The position numbers and the translations under genes are program-made. A stretch of 39,051 bases of DNA from Stenotrophomonas acidaminiphila (GTDB taxonomy: Bacteria > Pseudomonadota > Gammaproteobacteria > Xanthomonadales > Xanthomonadaceae), in assembly GCF_001431595.1 (NCBI RefSeq), contig NZ_LDJO01000073.1:1-39051 (forward strand). Reading direction: 5' to 3'. Below the pieces are notes generated by a model. It was not told the DNA's origin and ran no database searches. It saw only the letters and a list, made by a program, of their open reading frames with translations. Of this stretch, positions 16,969-24,173 are shown piece after piece; position 1 is the stretch's first letter, and the number at the start of each line of letters is the position of its first letter.

Positions 16969-17856
16969 ATGAAATGGTTCCGCATCGTCCCGATCCTGCT
17001 GCTGATCGCGCTCAACACCCTGCTGCACTGCCTGCCGCTGTTCGCGGTGGCGCTGTTCAAGGCATTGCTGCCGCTGGCCGCGGTGCGTCGCGCCTGCAAT
17101 CCGCTGCTGACCGGGTTGGCCGAGAGCTGGATCGGGGTCAACAGCGCGATGATGGGTGCGTTCACCCGCACCCGCTTCCAGGCCGACATGCCGGCCACGC
17201 TCGAGCGCGACGGCCACTACCTGGTGCTGGCCAATCACCAGAGCTGGGTGGACATCCTGGTGCTGCAGAAGGTGTTCAACCGGCGCATCCCGCTGCTGCG
17301 TTTCTTCCTCAAGCGCTCGCTGTTCTGGGTACCGGTGCTGGGGTTGGCGTGGTGGGCGCTGGATTTCCCGTTCATGGGCCGCTACAGCCGCAAGCAGATC
17401 GCCCGCAACCCGGAGCTGGGCCGGCGCGACATGGAAGCGACGCGGCGTGCCTGCGCGCGGTTCCGCGACATCCCGGTGGCGGTGATGAACTTCGTCGAAG
17501 GCACCCGGTTCACCCGTGCCAAGCACGACGGCCAGGGCTCGCCGTTCCGGCACCTGCTCAAGCCCAAGTCCGGTGGCGTGGCCTTCGTGCTGGATGCGAT
17601 GGGGCAGGGCCTGCATGCGCTGCTGGACGTGACCATCGTCTACCCCGGGGGCATCCCCTCGATGCTGGACCTGATGGCCGACCGCGTGCCCGAGGTGAAG
17701 GTGCTGGTGCGGGAGCGGCCGATCCCGGCCGAGCTGGTCGCCGGCGATTACCAGGGCGACCGCGCCTTCCGCGCGCGCTTCCAGCAGTGGATGAACGGCA
17801 TGTGGCAGCAGAAGGACGAGGACATCGCCCGGCTGCTCGCCGACCCCGGCAGATGA
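16969..17856 (+). CDS. PlsC/YihG-type membrane acyltransferase
   Basis: Predicted inner-membrane acyltransferase of 295 residues related to 1-acyl-glycerol-3-phosphate acyltransferases, closest in layout to E. coli YihG. A hydrophobic N-terminus (about 6-36) anchors it. The catalytic HX4D motif is H90-Q-S-W-V-D95, and the acceptor-binding block is F175-V-E-G-T-R180. A second hydrophobic stretch lies around 117-135. It should transfer an acyl group to a lysophospholipid or related lipid at the cytoplasmic face. The start at 16969 begins the hydrophobic anchor. An uninterrupted frame extends upstream to 15982 antisense to the PAS-GGDEF gene and is not coding. Confidence 0.9.
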   Translation: MKWFRIVPILLLIALNTLLHCLPLFAVALFKALLPLAAVRRACNPLLTGLAESWIGVNSAMMGAFTRTRFQADMPATLERDGHYLVLANHQSWVDILVLQKVFNRRIPLLRFFLKRSLFWVPVLGLAWWALDFPFMGRYSRKQIARNPELGRRDMEATRRACARFRDIPVAVMNFVEGTRFTRAKHDGQGSPFRHLLKPKSGGVAFVLDAMGQGLHALLDVTIVYPGGIPSMLDLMADRVPEVKVLVRERPIPAELVAGDYQGDRAFRARFQQWMNGMWQQKDEDIARLLADPGR

Positions 17857-17900
17857 CGCGGCCGGGCCCGGGCGCGGCATCGCTGCCGTGCCCGGCGGTG

Positions 17901-17906
17901 TAGAGT
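17901..17906 (+). promoter_or_regulatory. Candidate -10 box (TAGAGT) for the M14 peptidase gene
   Basis: TAGAGT at 17901-17906 predicts a start near 17913. This leaves a 25-base leader with a CAGGAG ribosome site just before the ATG at 17938. It lies between two same-strand genes. Confidence 0.35.
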
Positions 17907-17937
17907 GCGCGCCTGTCCGTCGCAACCAGGAGCCGCC

Positions 17938-18855
17938 ATGACCACCGCCTTCTATCCCATCGGAACCCCCGGCCAGGCCTGGGGCGCGGCGGAAAAAGCG
18001 CAATGGCTGGCCCGGCAGCGCGTGCAGCGCAGCTATGCCGACGACGTGCTGGCCCGGATCGATGCCCTGCGCGACCGCTTCGACGTGGCCGGTTACGGGG
18101 AGCTGGACTATCCCTCCGGTCGTTACCCGCTGCTGGCCATCCGCAGCCGCGGCTGGGACGACGCCCTGCCGGTCGCGCTGGTGACCGGCGGCGTGCACGG
18201 CTACGAAACCAGCGGCGTGCAGGGGGCGCTGAAGTTCGTTGAGCGGCACGCGGCCTATTACGCCGGCCGCTGCAACCTGCTGGTCGCGCCCTGCGTGAGC
18301 CCGTGGGGCTACGAGCGGATCCAGCGCTGGAACGCGCTGGCGCTGGATCCGAACCGCAATTTCATCGCCGCCAGCCCGGCCCCGGAATCGGCGGCGCTGA
18401 TGGCGCTGGTGCAGCCGTTGGCGGGGCGCTTCCTGATGCACGTCGACCTGCACGAGACCACCGACAGCGACGAGAGCGAGTTCCGCCCGGCGCTGGCCGC
18501 GCGCGACGGCAAGCCGTTCGAGCCGGACAGCGTCCCCGACGGCTTCTACCTGTGCGCCGATTCGCTCAACCCGCAGCCGGCGTTCCAGCAGGCGGTGATC
18601 GCCGCGGTGGCCAAGGTCACCCACATCGCGCCGCCGGATGCGCAGGGCCGGATCATCGGCTCGCCGGTGGTGGCGCATGGCGTCATCGAATACCCGCTCA
18701 AGGCGCTGGGCCTGTGCGCGAGCATCACCGGTGCGCGCTACACCACCACCACCGAGGTCTACCCGGACAGCCCGCGCGCCACGCACGAGCAGTGCGACGA
18801 CGCCCAGGTGGCGGCGGTGACCGGCGCCCTGGCCTACGCGCTGGCGCACCGCTGA
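17938..18855 (+). CDS. M14-family zinc carboxypeptidase-like protein
   Basis: Predicted zinc hydrolase of the M14 (carboxypeptidase A / aspartoacylase-like) clan, 305 residues, with no signal peptide and so cytoplasmic. The metal ligands are H87 and E90 in GGVHGYETSG and H172 in VDLHET. The general-base glutamate is probably E273 in the TTTEVYPD segment, and the DPNRNF motif contains the substrate-binding Asn-Arg pair of this clan. It could act on a C-terminal residue of a peptide or on an N-acyl amino acid, and the substrate cannot be told from sequence. CAGGAG lies a few bases before the ATG. A gene for a putative outer-membrane protein starts 50 bases after its stop, but no functional link is clear. 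Confidence 0.85.
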   Translation: MTTAFYPIGTPGQAWGAAEKAQWLARQRVQRSYADDVLARIDALRDRFDVAGYGELDYPSGRYPLLAIRSRGWDDALPVALVTGGVHGYETSGVQGALKFVERHAAYYAGRCNLLVAPCVSPWGYERIQRWNALALDPNRNFIAASPAPESAALMALVQPLAGRFLMHVDLHETTDSDESEFRPALAARDGKPFEPDSVPDGFYLCADSLNPQPAFQQAVIAAVAKVTHIAPPDAQGRIIGSPVVAHGVIEYPLKALGLCASITGARYTTTTEVYPDSPRATHEQCDDAQVAAVTGALAYALAHR

Positions 18856-18905
18856 GCGATCCCGTGCGTACACTGCCGGGCTCCAGCACAGCGGGGCGGC
18901 AGGGC

Positions 18906-19658
18906 ATGCATGGGTTTCTGACTGGAATGGCGATGGCCCTGCTGGCCTGCGCCGACGCGCAGGCGGCACAGGCGCCGGCCTATGACCGGCCGGGCATCGG
19001 TTTCTCGGCCAGCACGGTGGGCAAGGGCGTGCTCGCCTGGGAGCAGGGCCTGCCCGATGGCAGCCGCGACCGCAGCGGCGGGGTGACCACCACCGCGTGG
19101 ACGGCCGACACGCTGCTGCGGCTTGGCCTGGCCCCAACCGTGGAGCTGCAGTTGGGCGCGGACACCTGGAGCGGCCAGCGCATCCGCGGTGCCGGCCTGC
19201 GCGAGCGTGCCGAAGGCGGCGGCGATGGCAGCGTCGCGCTGAAGTGGGCGCCGGCGCTGGCCAGCGACACGCTGACGGTCGCCTTCAGGCTCGGCACCAC
19301 GCTGCCCTGGGGACGCGCCCCGCTGGGCGGCGATGGCCACGTCCGCGACGCGGGCGTGACCGTGGCCTGGGCGTTGCCGGCCGACACCAGCCTGGCGCTG
19401 TACGCCGACCGGCAATGGGGCGCGGAAGGGAGCGGCTGGCTGTTCTCGCCCAGCTACGGGTTCCCGCTGGGCGAGGACGTGGCGGCCTATGTCGAAGCCG
19501 GCTACGGCGAAGACGCCCGGCACATGCGCGCCGCCGGGGCCGGGCTGGCCTGGATGGCGACGCCGTGGCTGCAGCTCGACGTTTCGTTCCTGCGCGGGCT
19601 GGACGCAGCGACCGCCGACTGGCAGGGCGGCGTCGGGCTGGCGCTGTACTTCGACTGA
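18906..19658 (+). CDS. Putative outer-membrane beta-barrel protein (Phenol_MetA-like transporter family)
   Basis: Exported protein of 250 residues with a signal peptide of about 21 residues ending DAQAAQA. The mature part alternates short amphipathic strands with turns and ends in an aromatic residue followed by Asp (ALYFD), as in outer-membrane barrels. The pattern of strands (GVTTTAWTADTLLRLGL, VELQLGADTW, LTVAFRLGTTLPWG) resembles the MetA-pathway transporter-like family, whose role is poorly defined. The start at 18906 gives a good signal peptide. An in-frame ATG at 18927 would shorten it. It is transcribed in the same direction as the M14 peptidase gene and converges with the ArgP-like regulator gene. 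Confidence 0.7.
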   Translation: MHGFLTGMAMALLACADAQAAQAPAYDRPGIGFSASTVGKGVLAWEQGLPDGSRDRSGGVTTTAWTADTLLRLGLAPTVELQLGADTWSGQRIRGAGLRERAEGGGDGSVALKWAPALASDTLTVAFRLGTTLPWGRAPLGGDGHVRDAGVTVAWALPADTSLALYADRQWGAEGSGWLFSPSYGFPLGEDVAAYVEAGYGEDARHMRAAGAGLAWMATPWLQLDVSFLRGLDAATADWQGGVGLALYFD

Positions 19659-19697
19659 CGCCGCTCAGGGCGGTGCGCACCGGCGCGCTCAGCGGCG
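19659..19697. terminator. Imperfect inverted repeat between convergent genes
   Basis: CGCCGCT at 19659-19665 pairs with AGCGGCG at 19691-19697, with further partial pairing inside. The structure spans the 30-base gap and runs over the stop codon of the regulator gene. It could serve as a terminator for both genes, but no T-run supports this. Confidence 0.25.
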
Positions 19698-20594
19698 CCG
19701 GCGGATCAGGGTCGAGGAGGCCTGCAGGATGGCGCGGGTCAGCAGCGCCATCGAGGCGACCTCGCCCTTCCAGTGCTGCCAGTACAGCGGGATGTCCTCC
19801 CAGGCGCGCGCCTTGACGTAGACCAGGCGACCGCTGTCCAGGTGGCGGCGCACCAGCGGCAGCGGGTTCATGGTCCAGCCCAGGCCGCCGAGATTGGCGT
19901 GGACGAAGGCGCGGGTGGAGGGGATCCACCAGGTCGGCGCCTGCAGCGGCTGCTGCGAGCCGGTCAGGCGCTGGGCATAGCGCGCCTGCAGGTCGTCCTT
20001 GCGGTTGAACACCAGCACCGGGGCCTGCGCCAGGGCCTGCGCGGTGACGCCCCTGGCGAAGTGGCGCGCATGGAACTCCGGGGTACAGGTGGCGGCGTAG
20101 CGCATGCTGCCCAGCGCGTGGATCTGGCAGCCCTGCACCGGTTCGGACAGGGTGGTGACCGCGCCCAGCACCGCACCCTGGCGCAACAGCGCCGCGGTGT
20201 GGTCCTGGTCCTCGGTATGCAGGTCCAGCGTGGTGCTGCCGAGCCGGGCGAACGCCAGCGCGGCTTCGGGAAACCAGGTCTCCATGCTGTCGTGGTTCAC
20301 CGCCACCGGGATGCTGGCGCGCGGCAGGTCGGCGTCGGACAGGCCGATCCGCTCGAACGCGTCGCGCTCCAGCAGCGCGGTCTGCTCGGCCAGGCGCACC
20401 AGCACCTGGCCCTCGGCAGTGGCCTCGGTGGGGGTGGTGCGCCGGACCAGCAGCTTGCCGACGCGTTCCTCCAGCGCCTTGATCCGCTGCGATACCGCCG
20501 AGGCGGTGACGTTCAGTGCCAGCGCGGCGCGTTCGAAGCTGCCTTCGCGGATCACCGCGGCCAGGGCGCGGAGTTGGGCATGGTCGATGCGCAT
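19689..20594 (-). CDS. argP: LysR-family regulator, ArgP/LysG type
   Basis: LysR-type transcription factor of 301 residues that in related bacteria senses lysine/arginine and activates the basic-amino-acid exporter gene. A helix-turn-helix occupies about 3-62 (GSFERAALALNVTASAVSQRIKALEE), followed by the linker helix and a two-lobed effector domain (about 92-295). The IPVAVNHDSMETWFPEA and GLGWTMNPLPLV segments are characteristic of the ArgP/LysG branch. It is divergent from a LysE/ArgO exporter with 124 bases between the two starts, the classic arrangement for this regulator and its target. A poor leader on its own side (AATACT about 6 bases before the ATG) hints at a leaderless message. Confidence 0.9.
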   Translation of the reverse strand: MRIDHAQLRALAAVIREGSFERAALALNVTASAVSQRIKALEERVGKLLVRRTTPTEATAEGQVLVRLAEQTALLERDAFERIGLSDADLPRASIPVAVNHDSMETWFPEAALAFARLGSTTLDLHTEDQDHTAALLRQGAVLGAVTTLSEPVQGCQIHALGSMRYAATCTPEFHARHFARGVTAQALAQAPVLVFNRKDDLQARYAQRLTGSQQPLQAPTWWIPSTRAFVHANLGGLGWTMNPLPLVRRHLDSGRLVYVKARAWEDIPLYWQHWKGEVASMALLTRAILQASSTLIRRRR

Positions 20595-20718
20595 GATTAA
20601 GTATTGCTAATGAGGGTTTAAGAAGTTTAGCTCCACTTCTCGATGCTGCACTGCGACAATTGCCGCCATCGACGCACCCCCGGTGCCGTCCCCCTCATAG
20701 CAGACAGGCAGTTCCCCC
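20595..20718. promoter_or_regulatory. Divergent control region between argP-like regulator and exporter
   Basis: The first 40 bases (20595-20635) are strikingly AT-rich for this window. They include TTAAG-TATTG-CTAA at 20598-20610, a short imperfect dyad with LysR-type T-N11-A geometry, and two TTTA/TTTAA tracts. GACAAT at 20655-20660 is a plausible -10 for the exporter, placing the AT-rich dyads upstream of its -35, where an activator would bind. Confidence 0.5.
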
Positions 20719-21354
20719 ATGTTTTCCGTCGTAACCGCCCAGGCCACCAGCGCCGCCTGGCTCAGCGGTGCCGGTACCGGCATCGGTCTTTTCGCCGTGG
20801 TCGGCGCGCAGAGCGCCTTCATCCTGCGCCAGGGCATCCTGCGCCAGCACGTGATCCCGGTGATCGCCACCTGCTTCGCCATCGACGCGGCCTTCATCTT
20901 CGCCAGCGTGGCCGGGCTGCGCACGCTCACCGACCAGCTGCCGTGGCTGACCACGGTGCTGCTGTGGGGCGGCGTCGCCTTCCTGGTCTGGTATGCGCTG
21001 CAGTCGGCGCGGCGGGCCGTGGCCGGCGGTGGCGGCATGCAGCTGGATGACAGCGCCGAATCCTCGCGCCGCGCGGCGATGATGGCCGCGGCCGGATTCT
21101 CGGTGATCAACCCGCACTTCTGGCTGGACATGGTGGTGATCGGTTCGATCGCCGACAACTTCGGCCACGCGCGCATGGCGTTCGCCGCCGGCGTGGTCAC
21201 CGCCAGCGCGTTGTGGCTGACCGCGCAGGGGCTGGGCGCGCGCCTGTTGACGCCGCTGTTCCACAAGCCCGGCACCTGGCGGGTGCTGGACGGCACCATC
21301 GCGGTGATCCTGAGCGTGCTGGCGCTGACCCTGGCGCTGCGCGGCGTCGGTTGA
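20719..21354 (+). CDS. LysE/ArgO-family basic amino acid exporter
   Basis: Inner-membrane exporter of 211 residues expected to pump out lysine and/or arginine when these accumulate. It shows about six hydrophobic segments and the family hallmark GIGLFAVVGAQSAFILRQG near the N-terminus. The conserved INPHFWLDM segment lies around residues 131-139, where family members have a similar NPH-WLD block. It is divergent from the ArgP-like regulator, which supports a basic amino acid as substrate. The ATG at 20719 is the first in frame and gives full length. An MFS gene follows 79 bases later with no shared logic that I can see. Confidence 0.9.
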   Translation: MFSVVTAQATSAAWLSGAGTGIGLFAVVGAQSAFILRQGILRQHVIPVIATCFAIDAAFIFASVAGLRTLTDQLPWLTTVLLWGGVAFLVWYALQSARRAVAGGGGMQLDDSAESSRRAAMMAAAGFSVINPHFWLDMVVIGSIADNFGHARMAFAAGVVTASALWLTAQGLGARLLTPLFHKPGTWRVLDGTIAVILSVLALTLALRGVG

Positions 21355-21433
21355 TGGCGCGGGTGCCGCGCAGGCGCCTCCGCGCTGGCGCCCATCCGGC
21401 ACCGGCGCGCGCATCCCGTGGTGGCGGCCGCGC

Positions 21434-22651
21434 ATGAGCCAGCCGCGGCCCGCGCTGTGGACCCCGGGGTTCGTGCTGGCGTGCATCGCCAACTTCCTGA
21501 TGGGCATGTCGTTCTACGTGCTGATGCCGACGCTGCCGTTCCATCTCGTGGAGCAGCTGCGGATCGGCGAGGCCACGGTGGGGCTGGTGTTGTCCAGCTA
21601 CGTGATCGCGGCGCTGCTGGTGCGGCCGTTTTCCGGTTTCATCGTCGATCGCTTCAACGCCAAGCACGCCTACCTGGTGGCGCTGGCGGCCTACGTGCTG
21701 TTCACCTCCGGCTACCTGCTGGCGCACACCGTGCTGGTGTTCGTGCTGGTGCGGCTGGGCATCGGCGTGACCTTCGCGGTGATGAGCACCGCGGCCAACA
21801 CCCAGGCCATCGACATCATCCCCTCGGCGCGCCGCGGCGAGGGCATCGGCCTGTTCGGGCTGATGAGCAGCCTGGCGATGGCGCTGGGCCCGATGGCCGG
21901 GCTGTGGCTGATGGACCACCATCCGTTCCAGGTGATCTTCGAGGCGGCGGTGGCCGCCGGCATCGCCGGCCTGCTGGTGGCGTCGTGGGTGCATGCGCCG
22001 CGCAAGCAGCGCGACGGCGCCGCCACGGTGTTGTCGCTGGATCGCTTCCTGCTGGTACGCGGTATCCCGCTGGCGTTGAACCTGGCCGTGATCGGCCTGG
22101 GCTACGGCATGCTGCTGGCCTTCGCCGCGCTCCACGGCAAACAGCTGGGCGCCGGCAATACCGGCATCTTCTTCACCCTGATGGCGGTGGGCATGATGGT
22201 CTCGCGCGCCTCTTCCGGGCGCCTGATCGATGGCGGCCGGGTGGTGCTGGCGACCAACGGCGGCAGCCTGGCGATCGTCGCCGGGCTGGGATTGATGGCG
22301 TACGCGGCCGCGCCGGCGACGTATTACCTGTCCGGACTGCTGGCCGGCTTCGGTTTCGGGGTGGTGTACCCGGCCTACCAGACGATGATGGTCAATCTCG
22401 GCGGCCACGCCCGCCGCGGCACCGCGGTGGCCACCTATTTCTGCGCGCTGGACGTGGGCATCGGCGCCGGCATGGTGCTGGCTGGCCTGGTCGCCGCGCG
22501 CTTCGGGCTGGGCGCGGCGTTCGCCAGCGGTGCCGGCCTGGCGCTGGTCGCCGGTCTGGTCTACGCGCTGCGGTTGTCGGCACGCTTCGTGCGCGCGCCG
22601 CTGCCGCAGGCCGCTGTTGCCGGCGGCGCACGGGCGGACGCAGACGACTGA
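21434..22651 (+). CDS. Major facilitator superfamily transporter
   Basis: Inner-membrane transporter of 405 residues with about twelve hydrophobic segments in two halves. The A-motif between helices 2 and 3 is recognisable as RPFSGFIVDRFNAK and partly repeated in the second half as RASSGRLIDGGR. The sequence resembles drug/metabolite proton antiporters of the DHA1 type, but I cannot name a substrate. The first ATG of the fold is at 21434. The preceding 79 bases hold no clear ribosome site, so the start is only probable. The C-terminal 20 residues are alanine-rich and hydrophilic. The next gene is a small lipoprotein 90 bases downstream. Confidence 0.87.
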   Translation: MSQPRPALWTPGFVLACIANFLMGMSFYVLMPTLPFHLVEQLRIGEATVGLVLSSYVIAALLVRPFSGFIVDRFNAKHAYLVALAAYVLFTSGYLLAHTVLVFVLVRLGIGVTFAVMSTAANTQAIDIIPSARRGEGIGLFGLMSSLAMALGPMAGLWLMDHHPFQVIFEAAVAAGIAGLLVASWVHAPRKQRDGAATVLSLDRFLLVRGIPLALNLAVIGLGYGMLLAFAALHGKQLGAGNTGIFFTLMAVGMMVSRASSGRLIDGGRVVLATNGGSLAIVAGLGLMAYAAAPATYYLSGLLAGFGFGVVYPAYQTMMVNLGGHARRGTAVATYFCALDVGIGAGMVLAGLVAARFGLGAAFASGAGLALVAGLVYALRLSARFVRAPLPQAAVAGGARADADD

Positions 22652-22683
22652 CGACCGGCGGCTTGGCCGGCGCCGGCCTGTGG

Positions 22684-22689
22684 CAGAAT
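22684..22689 (+). promoter_or_regulatory. Candidate -10 box (CAGAAT) for the small lipoprotein gene
   Basis: CAGAAT at 22684-22689 lies about 53 bases before the lipoprotein start, which also has a GGGGGAAG ribosome site at about 22731-22738. Only the -10 can be suggested. Confidence 0.25.
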
Positions 22690-22741
22690 CAATCCGCATG
22701 CGGCGGCCGTGGATGGCCGCGCCATTACCCCGGGGGAAGCA

Positions 22742-23032
22742 ATGAAGAAGTACCTGCCCGTCATCGCCGTGCTGTGCCTGCTGTCGGCCTGCAGCCAGGG
22801 GATCAAGGGCGTCTATGCCGATGCGATGGGCGTCACCCGGTACAGCTTCACGCCCGGCGGCACGGTCACCATCGAGGCGATGGGCATCTCGCAGGAAACC
22901 ACCTACGTGCGCGAGGGCGATACCTTGAAGGTGGCGCTGCCGCAGAAGGGCGCGTCGCTGAATTTCACCATCAACGAAGACGGTTCGCTGGGCGGTCCGC
23001 TCGGCATCCGCCTGGAAAAAGCCGACAGGTAA
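22742..23032 (+). CDS. Small lipoprotein of unknown function
   Basis: Lipoprotein of 96 residues. Lys-Lys is followed by a hydrophobic run and a lipobox LLSAC, with the modified cysteine at residue 17. The mature part of about 80 residues is rich in short beta-type strands (GVTRYSFTPGGTVTIEAMG, TTYVREGDTLKVAL) and looks like a small beta-barrel or sandwich. I do not recognise a named family. The pattern of a value that is set when a field exceeds a threshold is reminiscent of small META/DUF-like envelope lipoproteins, but this is only an impression. The start at 22742 follows a strong purine-rich ribosome site. The anchored HDOD gene begins 40 bases after its stop, so they may form an operon. 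Confidence 0.75.
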   Translation: MKKYLPVIAVLCLLSACSQGIKGVYADAMGVTRYSFTPGGTVTIEAMGISQETTYVREGDTLKVALPQKGASLNFTINEDGSLGGPLGIRLEKADR

Positions 23033-23072
23033 CGGGGCGCGGCATGCGGCCTTCAGCTCCTGCCCGACCGGG

Positions 23073-24149
23073 GTGCCAGCAGTGGAGCCGGTGATCGTCT
23101 CGGCGCTGCTGGCCGCGCTGCTGGCCGGCGCGGGTGCGGCGTGGTGGTTCGGCCGGCGGCGCGCGGATGCGGCCTGGAGTTTCGTCCCCGAGGCCGCCGA
23201 TGCGGACGACGCTGCCGCCCCGGCAATGGACCCGGCACTGCTGCCGCGGATGCGCCGGCGCTTCCTGCGCGCCGCGCTCGGCATCGAAGACGACGTGGCG
23301 GAGCTGCCCGATGCGGCCGGGCACCGCCAGATCGCCGATACCGTGATCGCGGTGCTGGAGCGCGCCGACCTGTCGCAACGCTACATCCCGCGGCGTCCGC
23401 ACCTGCTGCCGCAGTTGATCCAGAGCGTCAACGACAGCACCGCCTCGGCGCGTTCCATCGGCCGCATCATCGGCAGCGACCCGCTGCTGACGGTCAACCT
23501 GCTGCGCATCGCCAACAGCGCGCTGTACCGCTTCCAGCAACAGGAAGTGCGCAGCATCGAGCGCGCGGTGACCGTGGTCGGCAACGAAGGCATCCGCCAG
23601 ATCATCTCCGCGGCGCTGGTGCAGCCGGTGATGAACCCTCCCGACGGCGATGGCGGCCGGTTCTCGCAGCGGGTATGGGATTACACCCTGCGCATGTCGC
23701 TGGCCGCGGCCGATCATGCCCGCAGCGTCGAGCGCGAGGACGGTTTCTCCGCGCAGTTGGCCGGCCTGCTGCGCGGGCTGGCGATGGTGATGGTGGTGCG
23801 CGCCACCGCCGACGCCTATTCGCGCCGGCAGACGCTGGCGCCATCGCCGGCACTGCTGCTGTCCCTGCTGGAACGGTGCACTCCGCAGCTGGCGGCGCGG
23901 ATCGCGCGCGCCTGGCAGCTTTCCGCCGATGTCGCCGCGGCGCTGGAGGCCGGCGGCCAGGGCGTGCCATCGACGCCGCTGGCGCGTTCGCTGCAGGTCG
24001 GCGAACTGGCCGCGGCGTTGTCGATGCTGTGCCGGGAAGGATTGCTCGAGGAAGCGCAGGCGCTGGAAACGTTGTCCGCCTGCGTTCCCGGCCATGTCGG
24101 TGGCTGGTTGTGGAAGCGGGTCAGCCCCGATGCGCCGGGCGAGGGCTGA
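23073..24149 (+). CDS. Membrane-anchored HDOD-domain protein
   Basis: Protein of 358 residues with one N-terminal hydrophobic segment (about 6-26), a basic cluster (FGRRRAD), an acidic linker and an HDOD domain at about 95-300. The domain shows the characteristic LLPQLIQSVND, IIGSDPLLTVNLLRIANSALY and SIERAVTVVGNEGIRQIISAAL blocks. HDOD is a catalytically dead relative of HD-type phosphodiesterases and often acts in signalling networks beside cyclic-di-GMP proteins. The start is unsure: the frame opens with GTG at 23073 or 23082, the first in-frame ATG (23226) would remove the membrane segment, and no clear ribosome site is seen. Confidence 0.82.
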   Translation: MPAVEPVIVSALLAALLAGAGAAWWFGRRRADAAWSFVPEAADADDAAAPAMDPALLPRMRRRFLRAALGIEDDVAELPDAAGHRQIADTVIAVLERADLSQRYIPRRPHLLPQLIQSVNDSTASARSIGRIIGSDPLLTVNLLRIANSALYRFQQQEVRSIERAVTVVGNEGIRQIISAALVQPVMNPPDGDGGRFSQRVWDYTLRMSLAAADHARSVEREDGFSAQLAGLLRGLAMVMVVRATADAYSRRQTLAPSPALLLSLLERCTPQLAARIARAWQLSADVAAALEAGGQGVPSTPLARSLQVGELAAALSMLCREGLLEEAQALETLSACVPGHVGGWLWKRVSPDAPGEG

Positions 24150-24173
24150 GCTGGATGCTGCGGGCGCGGCGCG

